DNA of 64,000 nucleotides from contig NZ_JAEAGR010000003.1 in NCBI RefSeq assembly GCF_015999265.1, positions 124,001-188,000 of the forward strand, written 5' to 3'. Each line of letters opens with the position of its first letter. Within the stretch, counting starts at the first letter, position 1. Origin of the DNA: Mobilitalea sibirica. GTDB taxonomy: Bacteria > Bacillota > Clostridia > Lachnospirales > Lachnospiraceae. Made by a program: the position numbers and the translations under genes. Under the pieces are notes generated by a model, which was not told where the DNA came from, ran no database searches, and saw only the letters and a list, made by a program, of their open reading frames with translations. Shown here one piece after another: positions 54,091 through 62,076 of this stretch.

Positions 54091-55050
54091 ATGCTTCAAT
54101 TAGTAAAAGAGCAGACAACAGACTATAATTTTTTTGTTGGTGCCATTAAGCAGAGGGTAAATGAACTTATGGGTGATGGTTATTCTGTCAGGATTTATAA
54201 GGTGGTGAAAAATAATTCTTTAGAGCTTGACAGTCTGGTGGTTTTAAAGGAAGGGAAAAATTTTGCACCGAATATTTATCTTCTACCTTATTATGAATCT
54301 TATCTTGAAGGAACTTCAATCGAGGAGTTGGCCAAACGTTTATGTTGTATATATCAGCATTGTTCAGTCCCTTCCATGGATCAGAATTTCTCTTATGAAT
54401 TGGAAGAGATGAAACCTTTCATCTTTTATCGTATTATCAGCTATGAACGAAATAAAAAGCTGTTAAATATGGTGCCTCATGTTAAATATTTGGATTTAGC
54501 ACTGACCTATCACTGTCTGGTTCGAAATGATGATGAGGGCATAGGGTCGATACGTATTACAAATGAACATATCAAACTATGGGATATTACCGTTAATGAG
54601 CTGGATGCTTTGGCCTATCATAATACGAAAGCATTATTTCCTGCTACCATACGCAGTATGGATGAGGTATTACAAGGAATGTTGTATGACGAATTTAGAG
54701 GAATTGAAGAGGATATTCCGTCAGACTTAATAGACCATTTGAATAGCAATTCCTATGTTACAAATCAAATTAAAATGTATGTTCTGTCAAATCAAAAAGG
54801 CATTAATGGTGCCTCCTGTTTAATCTATACCGATATTATCGGTGCATTTGCCAATCAAATCAATTCTGATCTTTATATTCTTCCCAGTAGTATACACGAG
54901 ATTATCCTAATACCAAAAGACAAATTCTGTAAAAAAGAAACTCTTACTAGAATGGTAGAAGAAGTCAACAAAACACAGGTGGCTTATGATGAGGTATTAT
55001 CCAATCAAGTTTATCTTTATTCCAGAAAAGAGAATAAAATAGTAATGTGA
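54091..55050 (+). CDS. DUF5688 family protein
   Basis: This 319-residue cytosolic protein matches a family common in Lachnospiraceae genomes, often in several copies. Markers are DSLVVLKEGKNFAPNIYL, YLEGTSIEELAKRL and ERNKKLLNMVPHVKYLDLAL. Function is unknown; a link to stress or signalling has no support in this window. AGGAGG lies about eight bases before the ATG. It is monocistronic. Confidence 0.85.
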   Translation: MLQLVKEQTTDYNFFVGAIKQRVNELMGDGYSVRIYKVVKNNSLELDSLVVLKEGKNFAPNIYLLPYYESYLEGTSIEELAKRLCCIYQHCSVPSMDQNFSYELEEMKPFIFYRIISYERNKKLLNMVPHVKYLDLALTYHCLVRNDDEGIGSIRITNEHIKLWDITVNELDALAYHNTKALFPATIRSMDEVLQGMLYDEFRGIEEDIPSDLIDHLNSNSYVTNQIKMYVLSNQKGINGASCLIYTDIIGAFANQINSDLYILPSSIHEIILIPKDKFCKKETLTRMVEEVNKTQVAYDEVLSNQVYLYSRKENKIVM

Positions 55051-55117
55051 TTTTATATGTAATATTAAAATATAAATCTTATAATCAATTTATATACTAT
55101 TGAAATAATTTCCTTGA

Positions 55118-55195
55118 AGGGGCTGTTGCATAATGATAACACAGGGAGTGTGAGGTGAGTCATATTTCCTAAAGTTTTATTATGCTATAGCCCCT
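55118..55195. repeat. Hairpin element with AGGGGC ends
   Basis: 55118-55134 pairs with 55179-55195 at 15 of 17 positions (AGGGGCTGTTGCATAAT against ATTATGCTATAGCCCCT), with a 44-base interior. The arm resembles that of the hairpin at 24215-24256. It may be a miniature inverted-repeat element or a terminator without a T run. Confidence 0.6.
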
Positions 55196-55411
55196 AATTG
55201 CATAAGTCAAGGATATAGTTAAAATATTAACAAGAAAAATACTTGAAATCATTGAAATTTTGTTCAAGTTTTTGCTAAATATATTTATTTTTTTTATTTC
55301 AAAAAATTATATAATGTGTTATAATTATGAATCGACGAATAAAAACATAAATTGATTCCCATCAGTTTATCATATTTGATAGGAAAATATATCTTATCGA
55401 ATAAAAAGAAT

Positions 55412-55511
55412 AGTGATAAAAGTACCCCACGAACAAGATGAATACTTAAAAAACAGAGTACATAAAGGTCGAAAAATTGTTTTCATTTTGTTCGTGTGAT
55501 ACTTTGTCACT
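55412..55511 (+). promoter_or_regulatory. Long leader hairpin before PFOR
   Basis: Positions 55412-55442 and 55482-55511 form an inverted repeat of about 30 bp. The central CACGAACAA and TTGTTCGTG match perfectly and the flanks match with a few changes. The loop is about 39 bases. It ends 32 bases before the PFOR start codon, so it would sit in the mRNA leader. It could stabilise the message, control translation or be a protein-binding site. Confidence 0.7.
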
Positions 55512-55543
55512 AATCATAGGTTAATTTTAAGGAGGACATTTCA

Positions 55544-58500
55544 ATGGCAAGGAAAATGAAAACAATGGATGGTAATACTGCCGCGGCTCACGTCTCATAT
55601 GCGTTTACCGATGTTGCAGCAATCTATCCGATTACACCTAGCTCGAATATGGCTGAAGTGACCGATAAATGGTCTGCTGAAGGTAGAAAAAACATCTTTG
55701 GTCAAGAGGTTAAGGTTGTTGAGATGCAGTCAGAAGCAGGTGCGGCAGGAGCAGTACACGGTTCCCTGGCAGCAGGTGCTTTAACAACCACTTATACTGC
55801 ATCACAAGGTTTATTACTTATGATTCCCAATATGTTTAAAATGGCAGGTGAATTACTTCCGGGCGTTATTAATGTATCAGCTCGTGCGGTAGCAAGCCAT
55901 GCATTATCTATTTTTGGTGATCATTCCGATATTTATTCATGCCGTCAAACTGGTTTTGCTTTTTTAGCAAGTAGCAATCCTCAGGAAGTTATGGATTTAG
56001 GTGCAGTTGCTCATATGTCAGCTATCAAAGGCAGAGTACCTTTCTTACATTTCTTTGATGGTTTCAGAACGTCTCACGAAATTCAGAAAATTGAAACTTG
56101 GGATTATGAGGATCTTAAGGAAATGGTGGACATGGATGCAGTAGATGCTTTCCGTCGCCGCGCTTTAAACCCGGAGCATCCCGTACTTAGAGGTTCTGCT
56201 CAGAACCCTGATGTGTTCTTCCAGGCAAGAGAAGCATGTAATACATACTACGAAGCAGTACCTGCTATCGTAGAAGAATATATGAATAAAGTAAATGCTA
56301 AAATTGGTACTGATTACAAACTGTTTAATTATTATGGTGCAGCTGATGCTGAGCATGTAATCGTTGCTATGGGATCTGTTAATGATACCATTGAAGAAAC
56401 AGTTGATTATCTTAACGCAAACGGTGGTAAAGTTGGTGTGATTAAGGTACGTTTATATCGTCCTTTCAGCACAAAACGTTTTGTTGAGGCAATCCCTGCT
56501 ACAGTGAAAAAGATTTCTGTATTAGACAGAACAAAAGAGCCGGGATCCCTTGGTGAGCCTCTGTATCTTGATGTAGTGGCTGCATTAAAGGATACAAAGT
56601 TCAGTAATGTTGTGGTATACAACGGACGTTACGGTTTAGGTTCCAAGAATACAACTCCTGCGCAGATTATTGCAGTATACAAAAATACTGATAAGAAGAC
56701 ATTTACTATCGGTATCAAGGACGATGTTACAAACTTATCACTTGATATTAAGGAAAGCCCGAACACAACACCGGAAGGAACAATCAGCTGTAAGTTCTGG
56801 GGTCTTGGTGCGGATGGTACCGTTGGTGCGAATAAAAACTCTATTAAAATCATCGGTGATCATACCAATATGTATGCTCAGGCTTATTTTGATTATGACA
56901 GTAAGAAGTCCGGTGGTGTTACCATGTCTCACTTGAGATTTGGTAAGAAACCGATACGCTCAACCTATTTGATTTCTGAAGCTAATTTCGTAGCTTGCCA
57001 TAATCCTTCCTATGTTAATAAATACAACATGGTTCAGGAATTAAAGGATGGTGGTACCTTCTTACTTAACTGTGGATGGGATATGGAAGAAATCGAGAAG
57101 CATTTACCGGGACAGATGAAGCGTTATATGGCTGAACATAATATTAAGTTCTACACCATCGACGGTATCAGTATCGGTAAAGAGATTGGTCTTGGCGGAC
57201 GTATTAATACAATCCTCCAGGCGGCATTCTTTAAATTAGCTAACATCATCCCTGTGGATGAAGCAGTGAAGTATATGAAGGACGCAGCTACTGCCTCCTA
57301 TAGCAAGAAGGGTGAAGCTATCGTAGCTATGAACCATGCAGCAATTGACCGCGGTATTACCGATGTAAAAGAGGTTAAGGTTCCTGAAAGCTGGAAAAAC
57401 GCTGAGGACGTAGAACTTCATACTAAGGTTACCAAGGGTAGAAAAGAAGTTGTTGATTTCATCAATAACATTCTTATGCCGGTGAATGCACAGCAGGGTA
57501 ATGAGCTTCCTGTCTCTGCATTTGTTGATAACGCAGACGGAACACTTCCTCAGGGATCATCTGCATATGAGAAACGTGGTATTGCAGTAGATGTACCGAA
57601 TTGGGTTCCTGACAATTGTATTCAGTGTAACTTCTGTTCTTATGTATGTCCTCACGCAGTTATCCGTCCAGTAGCATTAACCGCAGATGAGTCTGCTAAA
57701 GCTCCTGCAGGTATGAAGAAGCTTCCTATGACCGGTGTTGCTGACATGGAATTTGCAATAACAGTATCCGTACTTGACTGTACCGGATGTGGATCCTGTG
57801 CAAACGTTTGTCCTGGAAAGAAGGGTAACAAGGCACTTATTATGGAGCCGCTTGAGACCAAATTAGAGGAACAGGAAGTATTTGATTATAGTATTGATTT
57901 AGATGAAAAACCTGAAGTGGCTGAGAAATTTAAAGATGTATCTGTAAAAGGAAGTCAGTTTAAACAGCCGTTACTCGAGTTCTCAGGTGCTTGTGCAGGT
58001 TGTGGTGAGACACCTTATGCCAAGCTGGTAACTCAGTTATTTGGTGAGAGAATGTATATCGCCAATGCAACCGGATGTTCCTCTATCTGGGGCGGATCCA
58101 TGCCTTCCACTCCTTACACTACCAATAAGTCAGGTAAAGGACCGGTTTGGGCTAACTCCTTATTTGAGGATAACGCAGAGTATGGTTATGGTATGTACCT
58201 TGCTCAGCAGACAATGAGAAACCGTTTAAAAGCTAAGATTGAAGCGTTAGCAGCTTCCACAGATAAGGAAGACGTTAAGGCTGCGGCAGCAAGATATATT
58301 TCTAGCTTCGAAAACGGTCGTGAAAATTCTGGAGCTGCAAGTGCTTTAGTTAGAGCATTAGAGGCTTGTGAATGTGCAGAAGGAAAAGACATCTTAAAGG
58401 ATAAGGATTTCTTATCCAAGAAGTCAACCTGGATCTTCGGTGGTGACGGATGGGCTTATGATATCGGTTTTGGTGGTTTAGACCATGTAATCGCCAGCGG

Positions 58501-59086
58501 TCAGGATGTTAATATCTTAGTATTTGATACCGAGATTTACTCCAATACCGGTGGTCAGTCCTCTAAAGCTACTCCTACCGGTGCGATTGCACAGTTCGCA
58601 GCAGCAGGTAAGGATGTAAGAAAGAAAGATTTAGCACAGATTGCTATGAGCTACGGATATGTATATGTAGCACAGATTGCTATGGGTGCTGATTACAACC
58701 AGACCATTAAAGCACTGGTTGAGGCAGAAAGCTACAACGGACCTTCTATCGTAATTGCTTATGCTCCTTGTATTAGTCATGGTATTAAGGGTGGTATGTC
58801 TACCGCTCAGACAGAGGAGAAGAATGCTGTATTATCAGGTTACTGGCATAACTTCCGCTTTGACCCTCGTCTGAAACTGGAAGGTAAGAATCCTTTCTCC
58901 TTAGACAGCAAAGCACCTACAGCAAGCTATAAGGACTTCTTGATGAACGAAGTTCGTTACAGTGCTCTTAGCCGTCAAAATCCTGAGAGAGCGGAGAGAC
59001 TATTCGACGCTGCTGAAAAGAATGCCAAAGAGAAATATGCTCATTTAGAGAGATTGGTTACTTTGTACGAAACAGAGAGTGAATAA
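55544..59086 (+). CDS. nifJ: Pyruvate:ferredoxin (flavodoxin) oxidoreductase
   Basis: This 1180-residue homodimeric enzyme turns pyruvate and CoA into acetyl-CoA, CO2 and reduced ferredoxin, the central step of clostridial fermentation. The N-terminal TDVAAIYPITPSSNMAE, two ferredoxin-type clusters (CIQCNFCSYVCPHAV and CTGCGSCANVCPG), the third-cluster cysteines (CAGCGETPY) and the thiamine diphosphate site (GGDGWAYDIGFGGLDHV) are all present. Full length. AAGGAGG lies about seven bases before the ATG. Codon use shifts to a more GC-rich, regular pattern than its neighbours, as in highly expressed genes. Confidence 0.98.
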   Translation: MARKMKTMDGNTAAAHVSYAFTDVAAIYPITPSSNMAEVTDKWSAEGRKNIFGQEVKVVEMQSEAGAAGAVHGSLAAGALTTTYTASQGLLLMIPNMFKMAGELLPGVINVSARAVASHALSIFGDHSDIYSCRQTGFAFLASSNPQEVMDLGAVAHMSAIKGRVPFLHFFDGFRTSHEIQKIETWDYEDLKEMVDMDAVDAFRRRALNPEHPVLRGSAQNPDVFFQAREACNTYYEAVPAIVEEYMNKVNAKIGTDYKLFNYYGAADAEHVIVAMGSVNDTIEETVDYLNANGGKVGVIKVRLYRPFSTKRFVEAIPATVKKISVLDRTKEPGSLGEPLYLDVVAALKDTKFSNVVVYNGRYGLGSKNTTPAQIIAVYKNTDKKTFTIGIKDDVTNLSLDIKESPNTTPEGTISCKFWGLGADGTVGANKNSIKIIGDHTNMYAQAYFDYDSKKSGGVTMSHLRFGKKPIRSTYLISEANFVACHNPSYVNKYNMVQELKDGGTFLLNCGWDMEEIEKHLPGQMKRYMAEHNIKFYTIDGISIGKEIGLGGRINTILQAAFFKLANIIPVDEAVKYMKDAATASYSKKGEAIVAMNHAAIDRGITDVKEVKVPESWKNAEDVELHTKVTKGRKEVVDFINNILMPVNAQQGNELPVSAFVDNADGTLPQGSSAYEKRGIAVDVPNWVPDNCIQCNFCSYVCPHAVIRPVALTADESAKAPAGMKKLPMTGVADMEFAITVSVLDCTGCGSCANVCPGKKGNKALIMEPLETKLEEQEVFDYSIDLDEKPEVAEKFKDVSVKGSQFKQPLLEFSGACAGCGETPYAKLVTQLFGERMYIANATGCSSIWGGSMPSTPYTTNKSGKGPVWANSLFEDNAEYGYGMYLAQQTMRNRLKAKIEALAASTDKEDVKAAAARYISSFENGRENSGAASALVRALEACECAEGKDILKDKDFLSKKSTWIFGGDGWAYDIGFGGLDHVIASGQDVNILVFDTEIYSNTGGQSSKATPTGAIAQFAAAGKDVRKKDLAQIAMSYGYVYVAQIAMGADYNQTIKALVEAESYNGPSIVIAYAPCISHGIKGGMSTAQTEEKNAVLSGYWHNFRFDPRLKLEGKNPFSLDSKAPTASYKDFLMNEVRYSALSRQNPERAERLFDAAEKNAKEKYAHLERLVTLYETESE

Positions 59087-59130
59087 TATAATACTGAATA
59101 TGTAACCCTGATGTATCATTAGGTGTTAAT

Positions 59131-59170
59131 AAAAAAGGCCCGGTATTAACTATAATACCGGGCCTTTTCG
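59131..59170 (+). terminator. Terminator of the PFOR gene
   Basis: A perfect 16-bp stem (59133-59148 with 59153-59168), a four-base loop and a T4 end, about 45 bases after the stop. Confidence 0.92.
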
Positions 59171-59182
59171 TGTTATAACATG

Positions 59183-59276
59183 ATAAGCCTAGGCAGGATG
59201 CGCACTCGCGCGTAAGGAATTTCCGACTTTATCTACCACGCTCAGCGCAAGAGTTTTCCTTGGCAAACTTTTGGTT
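59183..59276 (+). repeat. Structured dispersed repeat, copy 2
   Basis: Shares CACTCGCGCGTAAGGAATTT (59203-59222) and flanking similarity with 1743-1840. The arm ACTCGCGCG pairs with CGCAAGAGT (59246-59254) less well than in copy 1. It too lies just behind a terminator hairpin, in the same orientation relative to the upstream gene. Confidence 0.75.
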
Positions 59277-59327
59277 CAAACGCTTTCATTTATTTCTTAT
59301 TGATAAGAATAGCAAATTAACAGAACA

Positions 59328-59579
59328 TTATTCAAAGGGCGGTAATGTTAATTCTACTTCTCCCGCAGAGGGTGAAACAGGAGGTAAATCGAAAGAATTA
59401 CTTGAATTATTATTACCGGTATCGTTTGTTAATTCTGCTCTTTTTACTGTAATGGTAGCTAATGTACTGGCTAACTGTCCCAATGCAGCTGTTAAAATGG
59501 GTAATTCCTCCTCCGGAACACATTTTGCTATAGCACATGCAAGTGCTGTTATCGTAGATACAAGTTCACAAGAATTCAT
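59328..59579 (-). CDS. Small DUF6774-like protein
   Basis: This 83-residue protein opens MNSCELVSTITALACAIAKC, then PEEELPILTAALGQLASTLATI, a pattern I recall for short Lachnospiraceae proteins called DUF6774. The second half is a Ser/Pro-rich tail and may be disordered. The start at 59579 has AGGTGA five bases upstream. The overlapping frame on the plus strand has no ribosome site and is probably a shadow. Confidence 0.7.
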   Translation of the reverse strand: MNSCELVSTITALACAIAKCVPEEELPILTAALGQLASTLATITVKRAELTNDTGNNNSSNSFDLPPVSPSAGEVELTLPPFE

Positions 59580-59693
59580 ACGCTTCACCTGTTATATCTA
59601 TATGATGTAAATTTTATTTTGTTACTGTAAGGATATGTTAATTCTAATTGATTGAAACGCTAAGTATCATGGGTAAAGATAATAAATAACCAG

Positions 59694-59721
59694 ATAAAAA
59701 AACCACAGGGAACCTGTGGTT
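59694..59721 (-). terminator. Terminator of tRNA-Arg
   Basis: AACCACAGG (59701-59709) pairs with CCTGTGGTT (59713-59721). On the minus strand a T7 run follows. It lies about 50 bases past the tRNA. Confidence 0.82.
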
Positions 59722-59769
59722 ATATAACAGAGATATTAAATTTACCTTTTCTATGGTTTTTTGATGAAA

Positions 59770-59843
59770 TGCACCTGACTGGATTCGAACCAGCGGCCTC
59801 TCGCTCCGGAGGCGAACGCTCTATCCAACTGAGCTACAGGTGC
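59770..59843 (-). tRNA. tRNA-Arg (anticodon CCG)
   Basis: On the minus strand the acceptor GCACCTG pairs with CAGGTGC. The anticodon stem TTCGC/GCGAG (one wobble) encloses CTCCGGA, giving the anticodon CCG. The T arm has GGTTCGAATCC. The discriminator is A; CCA is not encoded. Confidence 0.96.
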
Positions 59844-60029
59844 AATAAAATAACAATGCAATTCCAAATTCTATAGGATGAAAACCATAGAATTATTTTT
59901 CTCGGACTATGATATTATATACTAAACAAATTATAAAGTAAAGAACGTATTTTAGTATGAGAGGGTAATATTTTGACACATATGTTACAAAAGTGTTAAA
60001 TCATGTTACATAAAAATTAAAAAATACAG

Positions 60030-60058
60030 TTGATTTTTCCTTTCGCTTTTGATATTAT
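60030..60058 (+). promoter_or_regulatory. Promoter of the anchored protein gene
   Basis: TTGATT (60030-60035), a 17-base spacer and TATTAT (60053-60058), about 45 bases before the start codon at 60104. Confidence 0.65.
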
Positions 60059-60103
60059 AAGAGTGACATTTTATTGTATGCATTATATTTTGAGGAGAAT
60101 ATT

Positions 60104-60901
60104 ATGAAACTGAAATATAAAAAGATTATATTGTTAACAACAATGAGTACTATGGGTATTGGTTTGTTAACTCTTTCCATAAGTCAGGACAGGCCTAAAG
60201 CGGAAGAAAGTTTGAAAACTGCCAGTAGCCAGGAGGCCGGGTTATTGGAAGACCAGACCGACGATGAGGTATCCCTGATGAGTGCGGCGGCTGAGACAGA
60301 GGAAGAAGTAATACCATCCGCTACACCAACGCCTACCCCGACTCCTACACCGACGCCTACCCCTCTTCCTGTTTATGAGATTGAGGAGGAGGCATATCCT
60401 GAGATAGCAGAGCTATTTAGCGATTATTATGCTGCTAAAAACTTACCTGATGTAGGTAAGTTAAGAAGTATGTTAAGTGACCCGTCAAAAGTTGGCTCTC
60501 AAGATCAATTGATTAAAAAGACGGAATATATTGATGATTATCGTAATATTAAGTGTTATACGAAGAAGGGTTTTGAAGAAGGCACCTATATCGTTTATGT
60601 ATATCATGAGATTAAGATAACAGGTGTGAATACGCCTGCTCCGGGACTTGCTAAATTCTACCTAGTTACAGATGATGAAGGGAATTTAAAAATCTTCTCG
60701 GATGATATGGATACTGAGTTGGAAGCCTACTATAATGCCAGAAATGAAGATGAGGATGTCAAAAATATAATCCAGATGACAGATGATAAGTTTGAAGCAG
60801 CGAAGTCAAAGGATGAAGATTTGTTTAATTTCTGGAAGGCAATTGATGATATGGCTAATAAAGATGATCAGCAAAATTCTGAGATAGAACAAGAAGAATA
60901 A
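60104..60901 (+). CDS. Membrane-anchored protein with Thr-Pro linker, function unknown
   Basis: This 265-residue protein has an N-terminal signal or anchor (IILLTTMSTMGIGLLTLSI), an acidic stretch, a (TP)n linker at about residues 79-93, and a C-terminal domain of about 150 residues (AELFSDYYAAKNLPDVGKLR, then YIVYVYHEIKITG) with a possible NTF2-like fold. It is probably exported. GAGGAG lies before ATG 60104, which is preferred to an upstream ATG at 60074 that lies before the ribosome site. Role unknown. Confidence 0.8.
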   Translation: MKLKYKKIILLTTMSTMGIGLLTLSISQDRPKAEESLKTASSQEAGLLEDQTDDEVSLMSAAAETEEEVIPSATPTPTPTPTPTPTPLPVYEIEEEAYPEIAELFSDYYAAKNLPDVGKLRSMLSDPSKVGSQDQLIKKTEYIDDYRNIKCYTKKGFEEGTYIVYVYHEIKITGVNTPAPGLAKFYLVTDDEGNLKIFSDDMDTELEAYYNARNEDEDVKNIIQMTDDKFEAAKSKDEDLFNFWKAIDDMANKDDQQNSEIEQEE

Positions 60902-60908
60902 AATGTAT

Positions 60909-60957
60909 AGAACTCCTTATACTATAATTTAGGAAATAGTATATGGAGTTCTTTTTG
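60909..60957 (+). terminator. Terminator after the anchored protein gene
   Basis: A 17-bp stem with one mismatch (60909-60925 with 60936-60952), followed by T5. The rest of the gap to 61231 holds no gene that I can see. Confidence 0.85.
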
Positions 60958-61231
60958 TGCGAAATTAAGTGGAAGTAATGTAAGTAAGCATAGAAAGAAG
61001 CTAAATGCTTACCCGTGATTTACAGGGGCATATTTTTCATAATATTATTAAAAATAAAGCTGCTGCTTCGGCCCTGTTTGTCGGTTCAGCAGTTTTAGTA
61101 TATAGTCATATATAAAACAGTATAGGTAATTATAGAAACTCCGGCGGTTAAAAACAAGTGGACGAACAATTAGAAATAAAGTATAATTACACTCGAACAT
61201 AGGTAGATTATGGACGGAAAGTAGGAAGCAT

Positions 61232-61990
61232 ATGGCAAAGAGATCAAAAAAATTAACCGCCATGGCGGAGGAAAAAGATGAAATCAGGATTAATAAGTTC
61301 CTTAGTGAAGCCGGAGTTTGCTCCAGACGAGAAGCGGATCGGTATGTTATGGAAGGAAAAGTTAAAATTGATGGAATTACAGCACAGATGGGATCTAAGG
61401 TAACTGGGGATAATGTGGTTACTTTTATGGGAAAACCGGTTAAAAAAGAAGAAAAACTGGTGCTGATAGCGTTCAATAAACCTGTAGGAATAGTATGTAC
61501 GACTGATCCGGGTGAGCCGGATAATATTATAGATTATATTAATTATGGCATGCGAATTTATCCAATCGGAAGACTGGATAAGGATTCAGAGGGGTTAATT
61601 TTACTTACCAATGACGGTAATATTGTAAATAGTATTTTACGTGCAGAGAATAAACATGAAAAAGAATATATCGTTTCGGTGAACAAAGATATCACACAGG
61701 ATTTTCTAAAGAAAATGTCCCAAGGAGTTCCGATACTTGAAACAGTAACCAATCCTTGCGAAATTCATCAGATTGATAAAAGAACCTTTCGAATTATACT
61801 TACACAGGGACTCAATCGACAAATTCGGCGCATGTGCGAACATTTTAGTTACCGGGTTGTAACCCTAAGAAGAATTCGCATTATGAACATTCATTTAGGT
61901 AGATTAAAAACCGGGGCCTGGCGTAATGTAACGGAGAAGGAAATTAGGGACTTAAATCGCTTAATAAAAGCAAGAAAAACGAGAAGTTAG
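61232..61990 (+). CDS. rluF: Pseudouridine synthase, RluF/RsuA family
   Basis: This 252-residue enzyme has an N-terminal S4 RNA-binding domain (IRINKFLSEAGVCSRREADRYVMEG) and the RsuA/RluB/E/F catalytic domain with the Asp in PIGRLDKDSEGL and the LTQGLNRQIRRMCEHF motif. The RluF branch, which modifies U2604 of 23S rRNA, is the closest by feel; RluB is an alternative. The ribosome site is a weak GGAAG. The gene is 86 bases before ligA. Confidence 0.88.
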   Translation: MAKRSKKLTAMAEEKDEIRINKFLSEAGVCSRREADRYVMEGKVKIDGITAQMGSKVTGDNVVTFMGKPVKKEEKLVLIAFNKPVGIVCTTDPGEPDNIIDYINYGMRIYPIGRLDKDSEGLILLTNDGNIVNSILRAENKHEKEYIVSVNKDITQDFLKKMSQGVPILETVTNPCEIHQIDKRTFRIILTQGLNRQIRRMCEHFSYRVVTLRRIRIMNIHLGRLKTGAWRNVTEKEIRDLNRLIKARKTRS

Positions 61991-62076
61991 TCATACAGTC
62001 AAAAAGTTAATTATTATTTACGTGAGATAAAATAATATAGATTTAGCATTGATATAGGAAAGGTGTGGGTATCGCT

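Noticed and set aside
59260-59610. Plus-strand reading frame of 116 codons
   Set aside because: It is antisense to the DUF6774-like gene, which has a ribosome site and family-like sequence; the start falls in the dispersed repeat.
60327-60362. Short tandem repeat ACGCCTACCCCG-like units considered as a CRISPR or satellite
   Set aside because: The units encode a Thr-Pro linker in frame; no spacers and no cas genes are present in the window.
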